Below, piece by piece: positions 45,593-55,975 of a DNA stretch of 64,000 nucleotides. Source of the stretch: Alishewanella jeotgali KCTC 22429 (GTDB taxonomy: Bacteria; Pseudomonadota; Gammaproteobacteria; Enterobacterales; Alteromonadaceae). The DNA is taken from contig NZ_AHTH01000005.1 of assembly GCF_000245735.1 (NCBI RefSeq), positions 372,001-436,000 on the forward strand, in the 5' to 3' direction. Each line of letters begins with the position of its first letter. Positions within the stretch are counted from its first letter, which is position 1. The notes below the pieces were generated by a model that saw nothing but the letters and a program-made list of their open reading frames with translations, did no database searches and was not told where the DNA came from. The position numbers and the translations under genes were made by a program.

Positions 45593-46643
45593 GGCTCGTC
45601 TCCTGTTGCTGCTGTTTGGGTTTAATGGCAACTTTGCCTTTCGCATTTTGCGCCATTATTGGCAGAGTAATCGCAAAGCAGGCGCCACTGAGCTGAGCAC
45701 TTGGCCGCTCGGCAGGCAATAAGTAACGGATCTGCCCCTGGTGACTCTGGATCACTGCTTGTACCACCGCCAGCCCAAGACCACTGCCTCCGGCTTTACG
45801 GGTAAAAAAGGGTTCAAAAATATGCGGTAACAACTCAGGTTCAATACCGGGGCCACTGTCGCTTAAAAGCAGAGTGAACTGTTGCGCGTTCTCGCGTTGC
45901 AACCCTAAACGGATCTGCGCACCGGGGCCGGTCGCCTGGACGCTGTTTTGTAGCAAATTTAATAGGGCTTCACACAGACTTTGCGGGTTGGCTAGCAACT
46001 GAATGTCTTCTTCAACACAACAAAATTGGAGTTCGGCGTTGGAGCTTAACAACATGGCTTCACTGCGCTCAGCAAAGATCGAGAGTAACTGCTGAAGAGA
46101 CAACGGCTGCACAGCCTGGGCAGTGCCAGAGCGAGCAAACAACAACATGTCGTTTACCTGCTGCTCTAACTCTCGTAAGCGCAACACCAATTTTTGCTGA
46201 AATTGCTCGCGCCGTTGCACCGCCAACAGTGGTGTGGATAAATTCTCAGCGTAAAGCATAGCGGAGGCTAAGGGCGTGCGGATTTGATGTGCCAGCGTCG
46301 CCATCATTTTACCCAGCGTAGACAGACGCTGCAGATGATTGATCCGCTGCTGTAAAGCACGGGTTTCGGTTAAGTCGGTCAGTACGATCAGCTGGCCGGG
46401 GTTTAACGCACTGATCGCAATATGCAGGCGACGTCCGTCTTTTAACGACACTTCCAAACCATCGTCGCTACGTGGCTGAAAACAGCGGTTGATAACAGTT
46501 AACCAGCGCTGCCCCAATAAAGGTTCACCCAAGATCGCTAAGGCCACCGGATTCGCTTCCACTACCAAACCTTTAGCATCCAATATAATGACGCCTGAAG
46601 GTAAGGCTCGCAGAATTTGCTCAAAACGGAAGATATCGGACAT
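45585..46643 (-). CDS. flrB: Flagellar sensor histidine kinase FlrB (FleS)
   Basis: A 352-residue soluble histidine kinase with no membrane helix. An N-terminal PAS domain (~5-105; LPSGVIILDAKGLVVEANPVALAILGEPLLG) precedes the phospho-His in ATLAHQIRTPLASAMLYAENL. The ATPase domain shows NLLQNSVQA, LSDSGPGIEPELLPHIFEPFFTRKAGGSGLGLAVVQAVI. It phosphorylates FlrC in response to an internal assembly cue. A sigma-54 site lies 43 bases upstream, consistent with FlrA control. Confidence 0.95.
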   Translation of the reverse strand: MSDIFRFEQILRALPSGVIILDAKGLVVEANPVALAILGEPLLGQRWLTVINRCFQPRSDDGLEVSLKDGRRLHIAISALNPGQLIVLTDLTETRALQQRINHLQRLSTLGKMMATLAHQIRTPLASAMLYAENLSTPLLAVQRREQFQQKLVLRLRELEQQVNDMLLFARSGTAQAVQPLSLQQLLSIFAERSEAMLLSSNAELQFCCVEEDIQLLANPQSLCEALLNLLQNSVQATGPGAQIRLGLQRENAQQFTLLLSDSGPGIEPELLPHIFEPFFTRKAGGSGLGLAVVQAVIQSHQGQIRYLLPAERPSAQLSGACFAITLPIMAQNAKGKVAIKPKQQQQETSHV

Positions 46644-46685
46644 GCAGTGATATAGCTCGGGCTTGATTAATACTAACCGGAGTTA

Positions 46686-46701
46686 TGCAGAGATTATGCC
46701 A
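46686..46701 (-). promoter_or_regulatory. Sigma-54 promoter of flrBC
   Basis: On the minus strand TGGCATAATCTCTGCA matches TGGCAYRN4TTGCW except for a C in place of the first T of the -12 box. It lies 43 bases before flrB. FlrA is the expected activator, since flrBC is its standard target in this type of hierarchy. Confidence 0.75.
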
Positions 46702-46812
46702 AAAAAAGCATAACAAAATCAGCCAGCTAGACAGTCAAATAAACGTCAGTAGTAGCACTGACCTGGGGTTCCTGTTACTTTAGTGCATCACTGTAGGGAA
46801 AAGAGAATTCTA

Positions 46813-48378
46813 ATGGACATAATCGAAACAACTACCAAGCTACTCGCTCTTTTTAATTCGAAGCAAAACCCGCTGTTTGACGAGCGCGGCGCTCAAATTA
46901 TCGAACTTGCCAATAAGTGGGTTAAACTAAACCAAATCTCGCCCTTGTCTCAAGAGGCGGCTGAGCAATATCTAGAGATGTCGTCGAAGAATCTCTATGC
47001 ACTGATGTTTTTGTATTCATTGCTTGGACAAAGTAAGAGTATTAAGCTTAATTTTGATCAATTAGTTAAACAGATTACTCAATCTGAGTTGCATCCGAAT
47101 GAGAAATTCTTTTTATACAATCAGTTAAAATCACTTTCTTTTCAAGGTTTAAATGCAATTTCAAAATCTGAATTAAGTGCATTGTATACTGATATTCTGT
47201 CCTCATTTAACAGCTATCTCGCCCCCAGCCTTCGCTACATCTCGGCAAGTGAGAGAAACAATAATTTGGTAATAGTTTTTACTGGCCAATTTTTGGGAAT
47301 GCAGCACGCCCCCTCGAAAACGGCTTTGGACAGAATTCGCGTTTTAATAGAAACCTTAAACAAAGAAGTTGTTTTTATTAATACCTGTGAGCTTCTTACT
47401 GCAGCAGGCGCCATTCCATGGTACGGCAGTACGATTTCAACCCGCTATGAATTTGAACAGCAAATTATCGAGTTTAAGGGTTGTCATTTTAAGTTTGCAC
47501 AGTGCTCTAAAGCGATGCCAAACCTTCAGGAAATGGCCTCAATACTAGATGTAGTTAAGGCATTAAGGCCAAGTTTCACCCTAACTATTGGCGAAAGCCT
47601 GCTGGCAGATATTAGCAGCCAGATAGTACCTAATCTTGTAATCGCTACTGTCTTTAGCAGCTTACCCTACACCCGAAGCCAATTTCGGGTCATTGGCCGC
47701 CCAGTTACCGCTGACGACTCCAAGTTTTTAGAGGAGCAGAATTTATCACCAGAAGGCGTTCTTGAGAGTCTTTTTACTTTCGATTTTAAGCCGCAGACTC
47801 ATCACTACACCAGAACTGAGCTGAATTTACCATCAGATAAATTTGTGGTTATGATGGTTGGCGCTCGGCTGGATAGTGAAATTACTACTGCATTTATTGA
47901 GACACTCCGACCACTTTTTAATAAGGGGGTTTGTTTTGTGACAGTGGGCCAATTCGATTGCTACGAGCGCTATTGTCAGCAAATACCAGGCTTTGAGGAG
48001 AGCTTTGTTCACCTCGGTTTTCAAGAGGATATTTTGGCGGTACTTGAGTGTTGCGACCTCTACCTTAATCCCCCTAGAGTTGGGGGTGGCAGCTCGGTAG
48101 CTGAGGCTCTGTATAAACAAAAACCGGTAGTAACGTTAAACAAAGGTGACGGTGCCGTAACCGCTGGCCAAGCATTTGTTGTAGAAGACGATGAATTGCT
48201 GGTTGAGACCATCTGTAGATATAAAGAAGACGCGGCTTTTTACTTTGCACAGCAACAGGAGGCTGAACAACGCGCAGCGCTTTTGACCAACAGTGATAAA
48301 GCATTTGCAGAAGTTATCCAACTCGCTTTTTTGAATACCTTGTTTGACCTACCTTGGCAGGTTCCAACAAAATCCTAA
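46813..48378 (+). CDS. Predicted GT-B glycosyltransferase, candidate flagellin modifier
   Basis: A 521-residue protein not assigned to a named family with confidence. The first ~140 residues are helical; the rest looks like two Rossmann domains of a GT-B enzyme. KFVVMMVGARLDSEITTAFIETLRPL begins the C-terminal domain, and CDLYLNPPRVGGGSSVAEALYKQKPVVTLNKGD resembles the donor-binding loop of OGT/GT41- and GT4-like enzymes. The ATG at 46813 follows an AAGAGA stretch. It stands alone on the plus strand between flrB and flrA and is visibly richer in A+T than both. A role adding sugar to flagellin is inferred from location and from the pse genes nearby. Confidence 0.65.
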   Translation: MDIIETTTKLLALFNSKQNPLFDERGAQIIELANKWVKLNQISPLSQEAAEQYLEMSSKNLYALMFLYSLLGQSKSIKLNFDQLVKQITQSELHPNEKFFLYNQLKSLSFQGLNAISKSELSALYTDILSSFNSYLAPSLRYISASERNNNLVIVFTGQFLGMQHAPSKTALDRIRVLIETLNKEVVFINTCELLTAAGAIPWYGSTISTRYEFEQQIIEFKGCHFKFAQCSKAMPNLQEMASILDVVKALRPSFTLTIGESLLADISSQIVPNLVIATVFSSLPYTRSQFRVIGRPVTADDSKFLEEQNLSPEGVLESLFTFDFKPQTHHYTRTELNLPSDKFVVMMVGARLDSEITTAFIETLRPLFNKGVCFVTVGQFDCYERYCQQIPGFEESFVHLGFQEDILAVLECCDLYLNPPRVGGGSSVAEALYKQKPVVTLNKGDGAVTAGQAFVVEDDELLVETICRYKEDAAFYFAQQQEAEQRAALLTNSDKAFAEVIQLAFLNTLFDLPWQVPTKS

Positions 48379-48404
48379 AACCGAGGCGGGATTGTTAGAT
48401 ACTG

Positions 48405-49889
48405 CTACTCCTCTTTCCCCAAGTTATACTTCCGCATTTTTTCGACCAGCGTAGTGCGGCGCAGGCCTAATACCTCCGCCGCCCGGGCGACAATAAAATC
48501 ATGTCGTTCCAGTGCCTGAGAGATAAAACGCACTTCCAGCTCGGCTAAAAACTCTTTGAGATCTAAACCTGTCTCTGGCAGCTCCTGCAGCTCAAAAGAT
48601 TGGCTGCCCGCAGCAAAAGCCAGTTGAATTTCGTCAAACGCCGTATCGGGTTCAGTCGCGACCTCAAGTTCCTCATCCGGCGTCTGAAATAACGCATTGA
48701 GTAAATCGCGTTCCTGTAATTCCTCGGGATAAACTGGCTGATAAGAGTCGACCTCCAGATGCTGGTATTTTTTGGGCAGCTCTGCTACATCAACCACTTG
48801 ATCCGGATACATAATTACCATCCGCTCCAACAGGTTAGCTAACTCGCGAACGTTACCAGGCCAGGGATGTAGTTTCAGACTTTCCAAGGCACGCTCAGTA
48901 AATTTGACTTTGGCCTGATGCGCCTGATATTGCCGCTGTAATAACTCATTAATCAGCAGAGGTAAATCCTCTGCCCGTTCGCTAAGCGCCGGTGTTTCAA
49001 TCGGGAATACATTCAGGCGGTAATATAAGTCTTCACGAAAGCTACCATCGCTAATCATAGTTTCCAGATCGCGATGCGTGGCAGCAATAATCCGCACATC
49101 AGCTCTAATGATTTGGGTGCCACCCACGCGTTCAAAAATTCGCTCCTGCAGTACGCGCAGCAACTTAACCTGCATTGGCTGTGGCATATCACCAATTTCA
49201 TCCAAAAACAGCGTACCGCCCTGCGCCAATTCAAAACGGCCTTTGCGGGTAGAAATCGCGCCGGTGAAGGCACCTTTTTCGTGACCAAACAGCTCACTTT
49301 CTAAGAGCTCAGCCGGAATCGCACCGCAGTTGATAGGCACAAAGGGGCCACTGGCCCGGGTCGACAACAAATGGATATTTCGGGCGACGACTTCTTTACC
49401 GGTACCCGATGGTCCCAACACCAGCACGTTGGCCTCCGTTTTTGCGACTTGTTGGATCAAGAACCGGACCTTTTGCATTGCCGGAGTTTGCCCCACCATG
49501 CCGTCAAATTTAGCCTGGCTGTCTGCCATTTTATGAGTTGGCAGTAAGCGATGATACTGCTGAGCATCTCGCAGCAGCTGAGTGAGGCTGTTGTAGGCAA
49601 AGGGCTCGGACAACACGCCAATCACATTTGCATGTTCGAGCAGAGACGACTGACTATCGCCAACCAGTAAAAACGCGCAGGCTGGAAATTGCCGCACCAG
49701 TTTGTGTGCATCTAACTCACCGCATTTCCCGAGTAATACCACAGCTTCTGAGTCTAGCTGCAACTTATCCTGCACTGACGCTGGATTAAGCTGCTGCTGA
49801 GCTTCGCCGATAAAACTAAGTACTGTTGCCAAACGCTCGGCTCGATCAATTTGCAAATCAAAGATATACAGCAGCGGTGTGGAAGACAT
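48405..49889 (-). CDS. flrA: Flagellar master regulator FlrA (FleQ)
   Basis: A 494-residue sigma-54 activator at the top of the polar flagellar hierarchy. The N-terminal FleQ-type receiver (1-~115) is degenerate, with no clear phosphoacceptor Asp. The AAA+ domain starts near residue 130 with Walker A VLGPSGTGKEVVARNIH, the sigma-54 loop HEKGAFTGAI and Walker B GGTLFLDEIGDMP. The C-terminal Fis helix-turn-helix is HDFIVARAAEVLGLRRTTLVEKMRKYNL. c-di-GMP control is known for FleQ and FlrA but cannot be confirmed here. It is preceded by its own sigma-70-like promoter. Confidence 0.96.
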   Translation of the reverse strand: MSSTPLLYIFDLQIDRAERLATVLSFIGEAQQQLNPASVQDKLQLDSEAVVLLGKCGELDAHKLVRQFPACAFLLVGDSQSSLLEHANVIGVLSEPFAYNSLTQLLRDAQQYHRLLPTHKMADSQAKFDGMVGQTPAMQKVRFLIQQVAKTEANVLVLGPSGTGKEVVARNIHLLSTRASGPFVPINCGAIPAELLESELFGHEKGAFTGAISTRKGRFELAQGGTLFLDEIGDMPQPMQVKLLRVLQERIFERVGGTQIIRADVRIIAATHRDLETMISDGSFREDLYYRLNVFPIETPALSERAEDLPLLINELLQRQYQAHQAKVKFTERALESLKLHPWPGNVRELANLLERMVIMYPDQVVDVAELPKKYQHLEVDSYQPVYPEELQERDLLNALFQTPDEELEVATEPDTAFDEIQLAFAAGSQSFELQELPETGLDLKEFLAELEVRFISQALERHDFIVARAAEVLGLRRTTLVEKMRKYNLGKEE

Positions 49890-49921
49890 AGCAACACGAT
49901 TTATTCTGGTTATTTGTTTTC

Positions 49922-49949
49922 ATTGTACAAGCTGAATGTCAGCATGCAA
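49922..49949 (-). promoter_or_regulatory. Sigma-70-like promoter of flrA
   Basis: On the minus strand TTGCAT (49949-49944) and TACAAT (49927-49922) are spaced by 16 bases, about 32 bases before the flrA ATG. This would let the master regulator be made independently of the flagellin-like gene upstream. Confidence 0.6.
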
Positions 49950-49957
49950 GATGAAAT

Positions 49958-50002
49958 GCTGGTTTTTTGACGCTAAATTAAGACCCACGTCAAAAAACCA
50001 GC
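49958..50002. repeat. 15-bp perfect inverted repeat in the flrA leader region
   Basis: GCTGGTTTTTTGACG (49958-49972) is exactly complementary to 49988-50002, with a 15-base spacer. The second arm also pairs with the sequence over the flagellin-like stop codon, so two mutually exclusive hairpins are possible. Confidence 0.8.
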
Positions 50003-50020
50003 GGAATTTAATGGCTGGTT
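49990..50020 (-). terminator. Rho-independent terminator of the flagellin-like gene
   Basis: On the minus strand AACCAGC (50020-50014) pairs with GCTGGTT (50002-49996) around 11 bases and continues as T-rich sequence. The 5' arm overlaps the stop codon of the flagellin-like gene. Confidence 0.65.
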
Positions 50021-50804
50021 AACTAAGAAACGACAAGGCCTGCTCTGCGGAGACCCGGGCCTGCAGCGCGACATTGATTGAACTTTGCGTCAGGATATTA
50101 GCAGCGGCGCGATCGCTGCTAGCGCGCGCATAATCTAAATCCGCGATCCGACTACGTGCATCTGAGGTGGCGACTTCACGCCCAGAAACCGCGTTTAATG
50201 CACTTTGCAAACGATTAATACTGGCTCCCGTTTCCGCCTGAAAAGCACTAATCTGCTCGCTGGCAGCACGAATACTGCTTTGTGCAGTAGTTAAACCTTG
50301 TGGGTTTGTCAGATCTAAATTAAAGATATTTTGTGCTGATAGTAGCGCCTGTGCGTCACGCGTTTGCAGATTAAGTTCACCGTCACCGGCATTAAAGCTG
50401 CGCGCCGAATCACTAAATAAGCGGTTACCAGCAAATTCTGTTTGTAAACCTTGCTGTATATTGGCCAGATAGCCCTGTGCTTCTGTTTGCAATGTCTGAC
50501 GGTCTTGCGCACTGTAGATACCGTTACCCGCAGCTATCGCTAAGCGGTCTAACTCCAGTAAGTTATCATTAACCCCCTGCAGCGCCTGCTCGTAAACCCG
50601 GGCAAAGGCGATGCCATCTGCCAAATTCCGCTGCCCTTGTTGCTGGGCATTAATGGCACTGGTTAAACGGTTACTGATTTGCAGGCCGGCAGCATCATCG
50701 GCTGCACTATTGATACGTTTGGCGGTGGCTTGCTGTTGCGAGAGCTTTTGTTGCTGCTGCAGTACGTTATTTAGGATATTACTGTTGGGGGGTGTAACCT
50801 TCAT
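50019..50804 (-). CDS. Divergent flagellin-like protein
   Basis: A 261-residue protein with flagellin D0/D1 segments at both ends and no D2/D3. The N-terminal signature is KRINSAADDAAGLQISNRLTSAINAQQQGQRNLADGI. The C-terminal block is ISAFQAETGASINRLQSALNAVSGREVATSDARSRIADLDYARASSDRAAANILTQSSINVALQARVSAEQALSFL. The usual start (IxTNxxSLxAQ) is replaced by MKVTPPNSNILNNVLQQQQ, and the end is LSFLS rather than the common LLx ending. A sigma-28 site lies ~25 bases upstream and a terminator overlaps the stop. It may be a minor filament or filament-associated subunit. Confidence 0.82.
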   Translation of the reverse strand: MKVTPPNSNILNNVLQQQQKLSQQQATAKRINSAADDAAGLQISNRLTSAINAQQQGQRNLADGIAFARVYEQALQGVNDNLLELDRLAIAAGNGIYSAQDRQTLQTEAQGYLANIQQGLQTEFAGNRLFSDSARSFNAGDGELNLQTRDAQALLSAQNIFNLDLTNPQGLTTAQSSIRAASEQISAFQAETGASINRLQSALNAVSGREVATSDARSRIADLDYARASSDRAAANILTQSSINVALQARVSAEQALSFLS

Positions 50805-50829
50805 CAGACACCTCAGACATTTCAGATCG

Positions 50830-50856
50830 CTATCGGCTAAGCATAGCTTGGATTAG
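50830..50856 (-). promoter_or_regulatory. Sigma-28 promoter of the flagellin-like gene
   Basis: On the minus strand CTAA (50856-50853), 15 bases, then GCCGATAG (50837-50830) fit the FliA pattern TAAA-N15-GCCGATAA with one change in the -10 element. The ATG of the flagellin-like gene is 25 bases downstream. Confidence 0.75.
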
Positions 50857-50864
50857 CCAGGCGC

Positions 50865-50891
50865 TCAACTTTACGACAATTAAGCCGATAA
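50865..50891 (+). promoter_or_regulatory. Sigma-28 promoter reading towards pseB
   Basis: TCAACTTT (50865-50872) and a perfect GCCGATAA (50884-50891) have the exact 15-base FliA spacing. Transcription would run to the pse cluster with a leader of ~130 bases. The leader holds a TTTTGT-CTGC-ACAAAA hairpin followed by an A-run, and AGGTGAG before pseB. Confidence 0.75.
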
Positions 50892-51023
50892 CTTAGCAGT
50901 GTTTTGTCTGCACAAAAAAAAACAACTAGACTACAAGTTGAGTAAATTGATTTCGCTCGGTTTTTTTATAAAGTTGCGTTAATCTGTTGGCAGGTCTCTA
51001 ATAACAATCACAATAACAGGTGA

Positions 51024-53188
<2,165 letters not shown>

Positions 53189-53190
53189 CA

Positions 53191-53889
53191 ATGAATATCG
53201 CGATTATTCCAGCACGTGGTGGTAGTAAGCGCATACCCCGGAAAAATATTAAGGACTTTTGTGGTAAGCCAATGCTGGCTTATCCGATCCAGGCAGCATT
53301 ACAAAGTGGCGTAATTGATAAAGTCGTGGTCTCGACCGACGACGCTGAAATTGCTGAAGTCGCGCTAGAATATGGTGCCGAGGTGCCTTTTCTACGACAA
53401 TCGCAACTCGCCGACGATTATACCGGCACTACAGAGGTGATCCGGGATGCGATTTCGCAACTGCAATCTTTGGGTTGGCCACTCGAGCACTGCGCTTGCC
53501 TTTATGCTACTGCACCCCTATTGGATGCTGGGCTAATTGGTGAACTGCTGCATAGACTTGTCGCAACTAAGGCAGATTTTGTGTTTACCGCAGCGCGCTT
53601 TGCTTTTCCTATTCAAAGAGCATTAGTGTTAACCGAAACCGGCGGAGTTGCCCCTTTTGACCCAGCCAGTATCAGTAAACGCTCACAGGATCTGATACCG
53701 ACATTTCATGATGCCGGTCAGCTTTACTGGGCTAAAGCATCGACCTGGCTTGATCTGCAAAAAAGTGTGTTTAGCGCCAACTCACAACTTTACGAACTGC
53801 CATCGCATCGGGTTCAGGATATCGACACACCAGATGACTGGCGACGGGCTGAATACCTATATCGGATGTTACAACAGGAACAGAGCTAA
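53191..53889 (+). CDS. pseF: Pseudaminic acid cytidylyltransferase PseF
   Basis: A 232-residue nucleotidyltransferase that activates pseudaminic acid as CMP-Pse, the donor for glycosyltransferases. The CTP-binding N-terminus IIPARGGSKRIPRKNIKDFCGKPMLAYPI is diagnostic, followed by VDKVVVSTDD-type text (KVVVSTDDAEIAEVA) and VQDIDTPDDWRRAEYLY near the end. It lies two bases after pseC and one base before pseG. NeuA-type enzymes are the alternative, but the neighbours fix the substrate as pseudaminic acid. Confidence 0.95.
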   Translation: MNIAIIPARGGSKRIPRKNIKDFCGKPMLAYPIQAALQSGVIDKVVVSTDDAEIAEVALEYGAEVPFLRQSQLADDYTGTTEVIRDAISQLQSLGWPLEHCACLYATAPLLDAGLIGELLHRLVATKADFVFTAARFAFPIQRALVLTETGGVAPFDPASISKRSQDLIPTFHDAGQLYWAKASTWLDLQKSVFSANSQLYELPSHRVQDIDTPDDWRRAEYLYRMLQQEQS

Positions 53890-53890
53890 G

Positions 53891-54916
53891 ATGCGGGTAC
53901 TGTTTCGGGTTGATGCGTCAGTAACAATAGGTAGTGGGCATATTATGCGCTGCCTAACCCTGGCAAAAGCTTTGCTAAAACATGGAGCTATATGCCGTTT
54001 TGCCTGTCGGAACAATAAAGGGCATTTAATAGATTTGCTACAACAAGCTGGCTTTAAGACGTTAAGTTTGCCAGCGGAGCTTTTTGGCGAAGAAGATGAT
54101 GCACTCGCTACATTAGGGCTAATTACAGAACCCTATCAGCTGTTGGTTATTGATCATTACCAGCTTGGTCAACGATATGGCAAGCTACTGCGCCAACGTT
54201 GCCAGAAAATTATGGTGATTGATGATTTGGCAAACCGTCCTCTTGAATGCGACCTGCTGTTGGATCAAAACCTGCTTCCGGATATGGATAGTCGCTATCG
54301 TTCGCTGGTACCAGCGGGTTGTCAGCAGCTGTTAGGTCCACGTTATGCTTTACTACGCGAAGAATTTTATCAGCCGCATTGTCAAAGAATTCCAAACCAC
54401 CTTTTGGTCAGTTTTGGCGGTAGCGATGAACAAAACTTAACCTCTATGGCAATAGAAGCCATTGCCAGCCTAAAGTCTCTCCCTGTTACTGCCGATATAG
54501 TGATAGGGCTAAATAACCCCTGGCAAGCCAGTATCAAACAGCAATGTGCACAGCTGTCGAATGTTCAGTTACATATTCAAACTAATGCTATGGCGGTATT
54601 AATGCAAAAAGCGCAATTGATGCTCGGCGCCGGCGGTGCAACCCATTGGGAGCGCTGTATTACTGGTTTACCAGCCTTAGTGGTGCCAGTGGCAGAGAAT
54701 CAGCAAGCAACGACAGCGTATTTAGATAAACTGGGCGCCTGTGTCTGGATAGGAGCATACAGTGATATTTCGCCAAGAATTATTGCTGACAAGGTTAGTT
54801 ACTATCTTAGTAAACCTGAGCAACTAGCAGCGATTAGCGAAGCGGCAAAGCGCGTAATTCCAAAAGACACCGGTACACTCCAGGTCGTAGAGCAACTTAC
54901 TAAGTCGGTAGCATAA
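53891..54916 (+). CDS. pseG: UDP-sugar hydrolase PseG
   Basis: A 341-residue GT-B-fold hydrolase, MurG-like, that removes UDP from UDP-2,4-diacetamido-2,4,6-trideoxy-beta-L-altropyranose. The motif FRVDASVTIGSGHIMRCLTLA carries the catalytic His region. VIDDLANRPLECDLLLDQNL and the C-terminal LGAGGATHWERCITGLPALVVPVAENQ are family blocks. An in-frame start far upstream would sit within pseF, so the ATG at 53891, one base after the pseF stop, was chosen. Confidence 0.95.
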   Translation: MRVLFRVDASVTIGSGHIMRCLTLAKALLKHGAICRFACRNNKGHLIDLLQQAGFKTLSLPAELFGEEDDALATLGLITEPYQLLVIDHYQLGQRYGKLLRQRCQKIMVIDDLANRPLECDLLLDQNLLPDMDSRYRSLVPAGCQQLLGPRYALLREEFYQPHCQRIPNHLLVSFGGSDEQNLTSMAIEAIASLKSLPVTADIVIGLNNPWQASIKQQCAQLSNVQLHIQTNAMAVLMQKAQLMLGAGGATHWERCITGLPALVVPVAENQQATTAYLDKLGACVWIGAYSDISPRIIADKVSYYLSKPEQLAAISEAAKRVIPKDTGTLQVVEQLTKSVA

Positions 54917-54921
54917 ACAAC

Positions 54922-55971
54922 ATGACAGAAATTAAGATCGGCAATCGGTTAATTGGCGCCAAACAACCGCCTTTCATTATTGCAGAATTGTCCGGTAACC
55001 ATGACCAATCGCTGGATAAAGCTTTGGCAATGGTCGATGCAGCAGCAAAATGTGGTGCTGATGCGATAAAAATACAAACCTACACTGCGGATAGCATGAC
55101 ACTAGACATTAGTTACGGCGATTTTGTTATTCAAGATGCTGATAATTTGTGGCAAGGCCAATCACTACACGATTTATATCAAAAAGCCATGACACCGTGG
55201 AATTGGCATAAAACGATTTTTGACCGTGCAGCTTCGCACGGTATGCTGGCCTTTAGCACACCTTTTGATTTGGCTGCTGTCGAATACCTCGAACAATTAA
55301 ATACACCCTGCTATAAAATTGCTTCATTTGAAAATAGCGACCATGGTTTGCTGGCTGCGGTGGCTAAAACCGGTAAGCCAGTAATAATGTCTACCGGCAT
55401 GGCAACACAGAGTGAGCTAGCGGAGTCAGTTGAGGTTCTTCGAAAACATGGCTGTTGTGATCTTATTTTACTTAAATGTACTTCGCATTATCCGGCCGCC
55501 CCGGTAGATGCTAACCTAGCAACCATACCACACCTCGCTGAATTGTTTGGCTGCCAGGTGGGCTTATCTGATCATACAGCAGGTATAGGGGTCGCGGTTG
55601 CAAGTGTCGTGCTCGGTGCAACAATCATTGAAAAACATTTTGTGCTGGATAGAAGTGAAGGTGGTGTCGACGCCGAGTTTTCATTGGAGCCAACAGAGTT
55701 CTCCGCCTTAGTGCAGGAATGTAATCGAGCAGCTGTCGCACTAGGCAAGGTGACCTACGGCGGAACTGAAAAGGAGCAAGCATCACGCAAATACCGGCGC
55801 TCACTTTATATTGCCGAAGATATGCAAGCAGGTGATGTGTTTAATCCAACAAATCTGCGTTCGATTCGCCCAGGACGTGGGCTGGAGCCTAAATACTTGC
55901 CAATGTTGCTGGGAAAGCCAATTAGAAAGGCTGCCAGCAAAGGCACTGCAATGAGCTGGGATTTGATTTAA
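54922..55971 (+). CDS. pseI: Pseudaminic acid synthase PseI
   Basis: A 349-residue NeuB-family synthase that condenses the 6-deoxy sugar with phosphoenolpyruvate to give pseudaminic acid. The TIM barrel (~1-285) begins with PPFIIAELSGNHDQSLDKALAMVDAAAKCGADAIKIQTYTADS and includes KCTSHYPA, GLSDHTAGIGVAVASVVLGATIIEKHF. A C-terminal SAF/antifreeze-like domain (~290-349; SLYIAEDMQAGDVFNPTNLRSIRPGRGLEPKYLPMLLGKP) closes the active site. The gene follows pseG by five bases. Confidence 0.97.
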   Translation: MTEIKIGNRLIGAKQPPFIIAELSGNHDQSLDKALAMVDAAAKCGADAIKIQTYTADSMTLDISYGDFVIQDADNLWQGQSLHDLYQKAMTPWNWHKTIFDRAASHGMLAFSTPFDLAAVEYLEQLNTPCYKIASFENSDHGLLAAVAKTGKPVIMSTGMATQSELAESVEVLRKHGCCDLILLKCTSHYPAAPVDANLATIPHLAELFGCQVGLSDHTAGIGVAVASVVLGATIIEKHFVLDRSEGGVDAEFSLEPTEFSALVQECNRAAVALGKVTYGGTEKEQASRKYRRSLYIAEDMQAGDVFNPTNLRSIRPGRGLEPKYLPMLLGKPIRKAASKGTAMSWDLI

Positions 55972-55975
55972 TCCT

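Noticed and set aside
50947-50972. TTGATT / TATAAA as a second promoter for pseB
   Set aside because: The spacing of 14 bases is too short, and the stretch is simply A/T-rich; the sigma-28 site upstream is far better.
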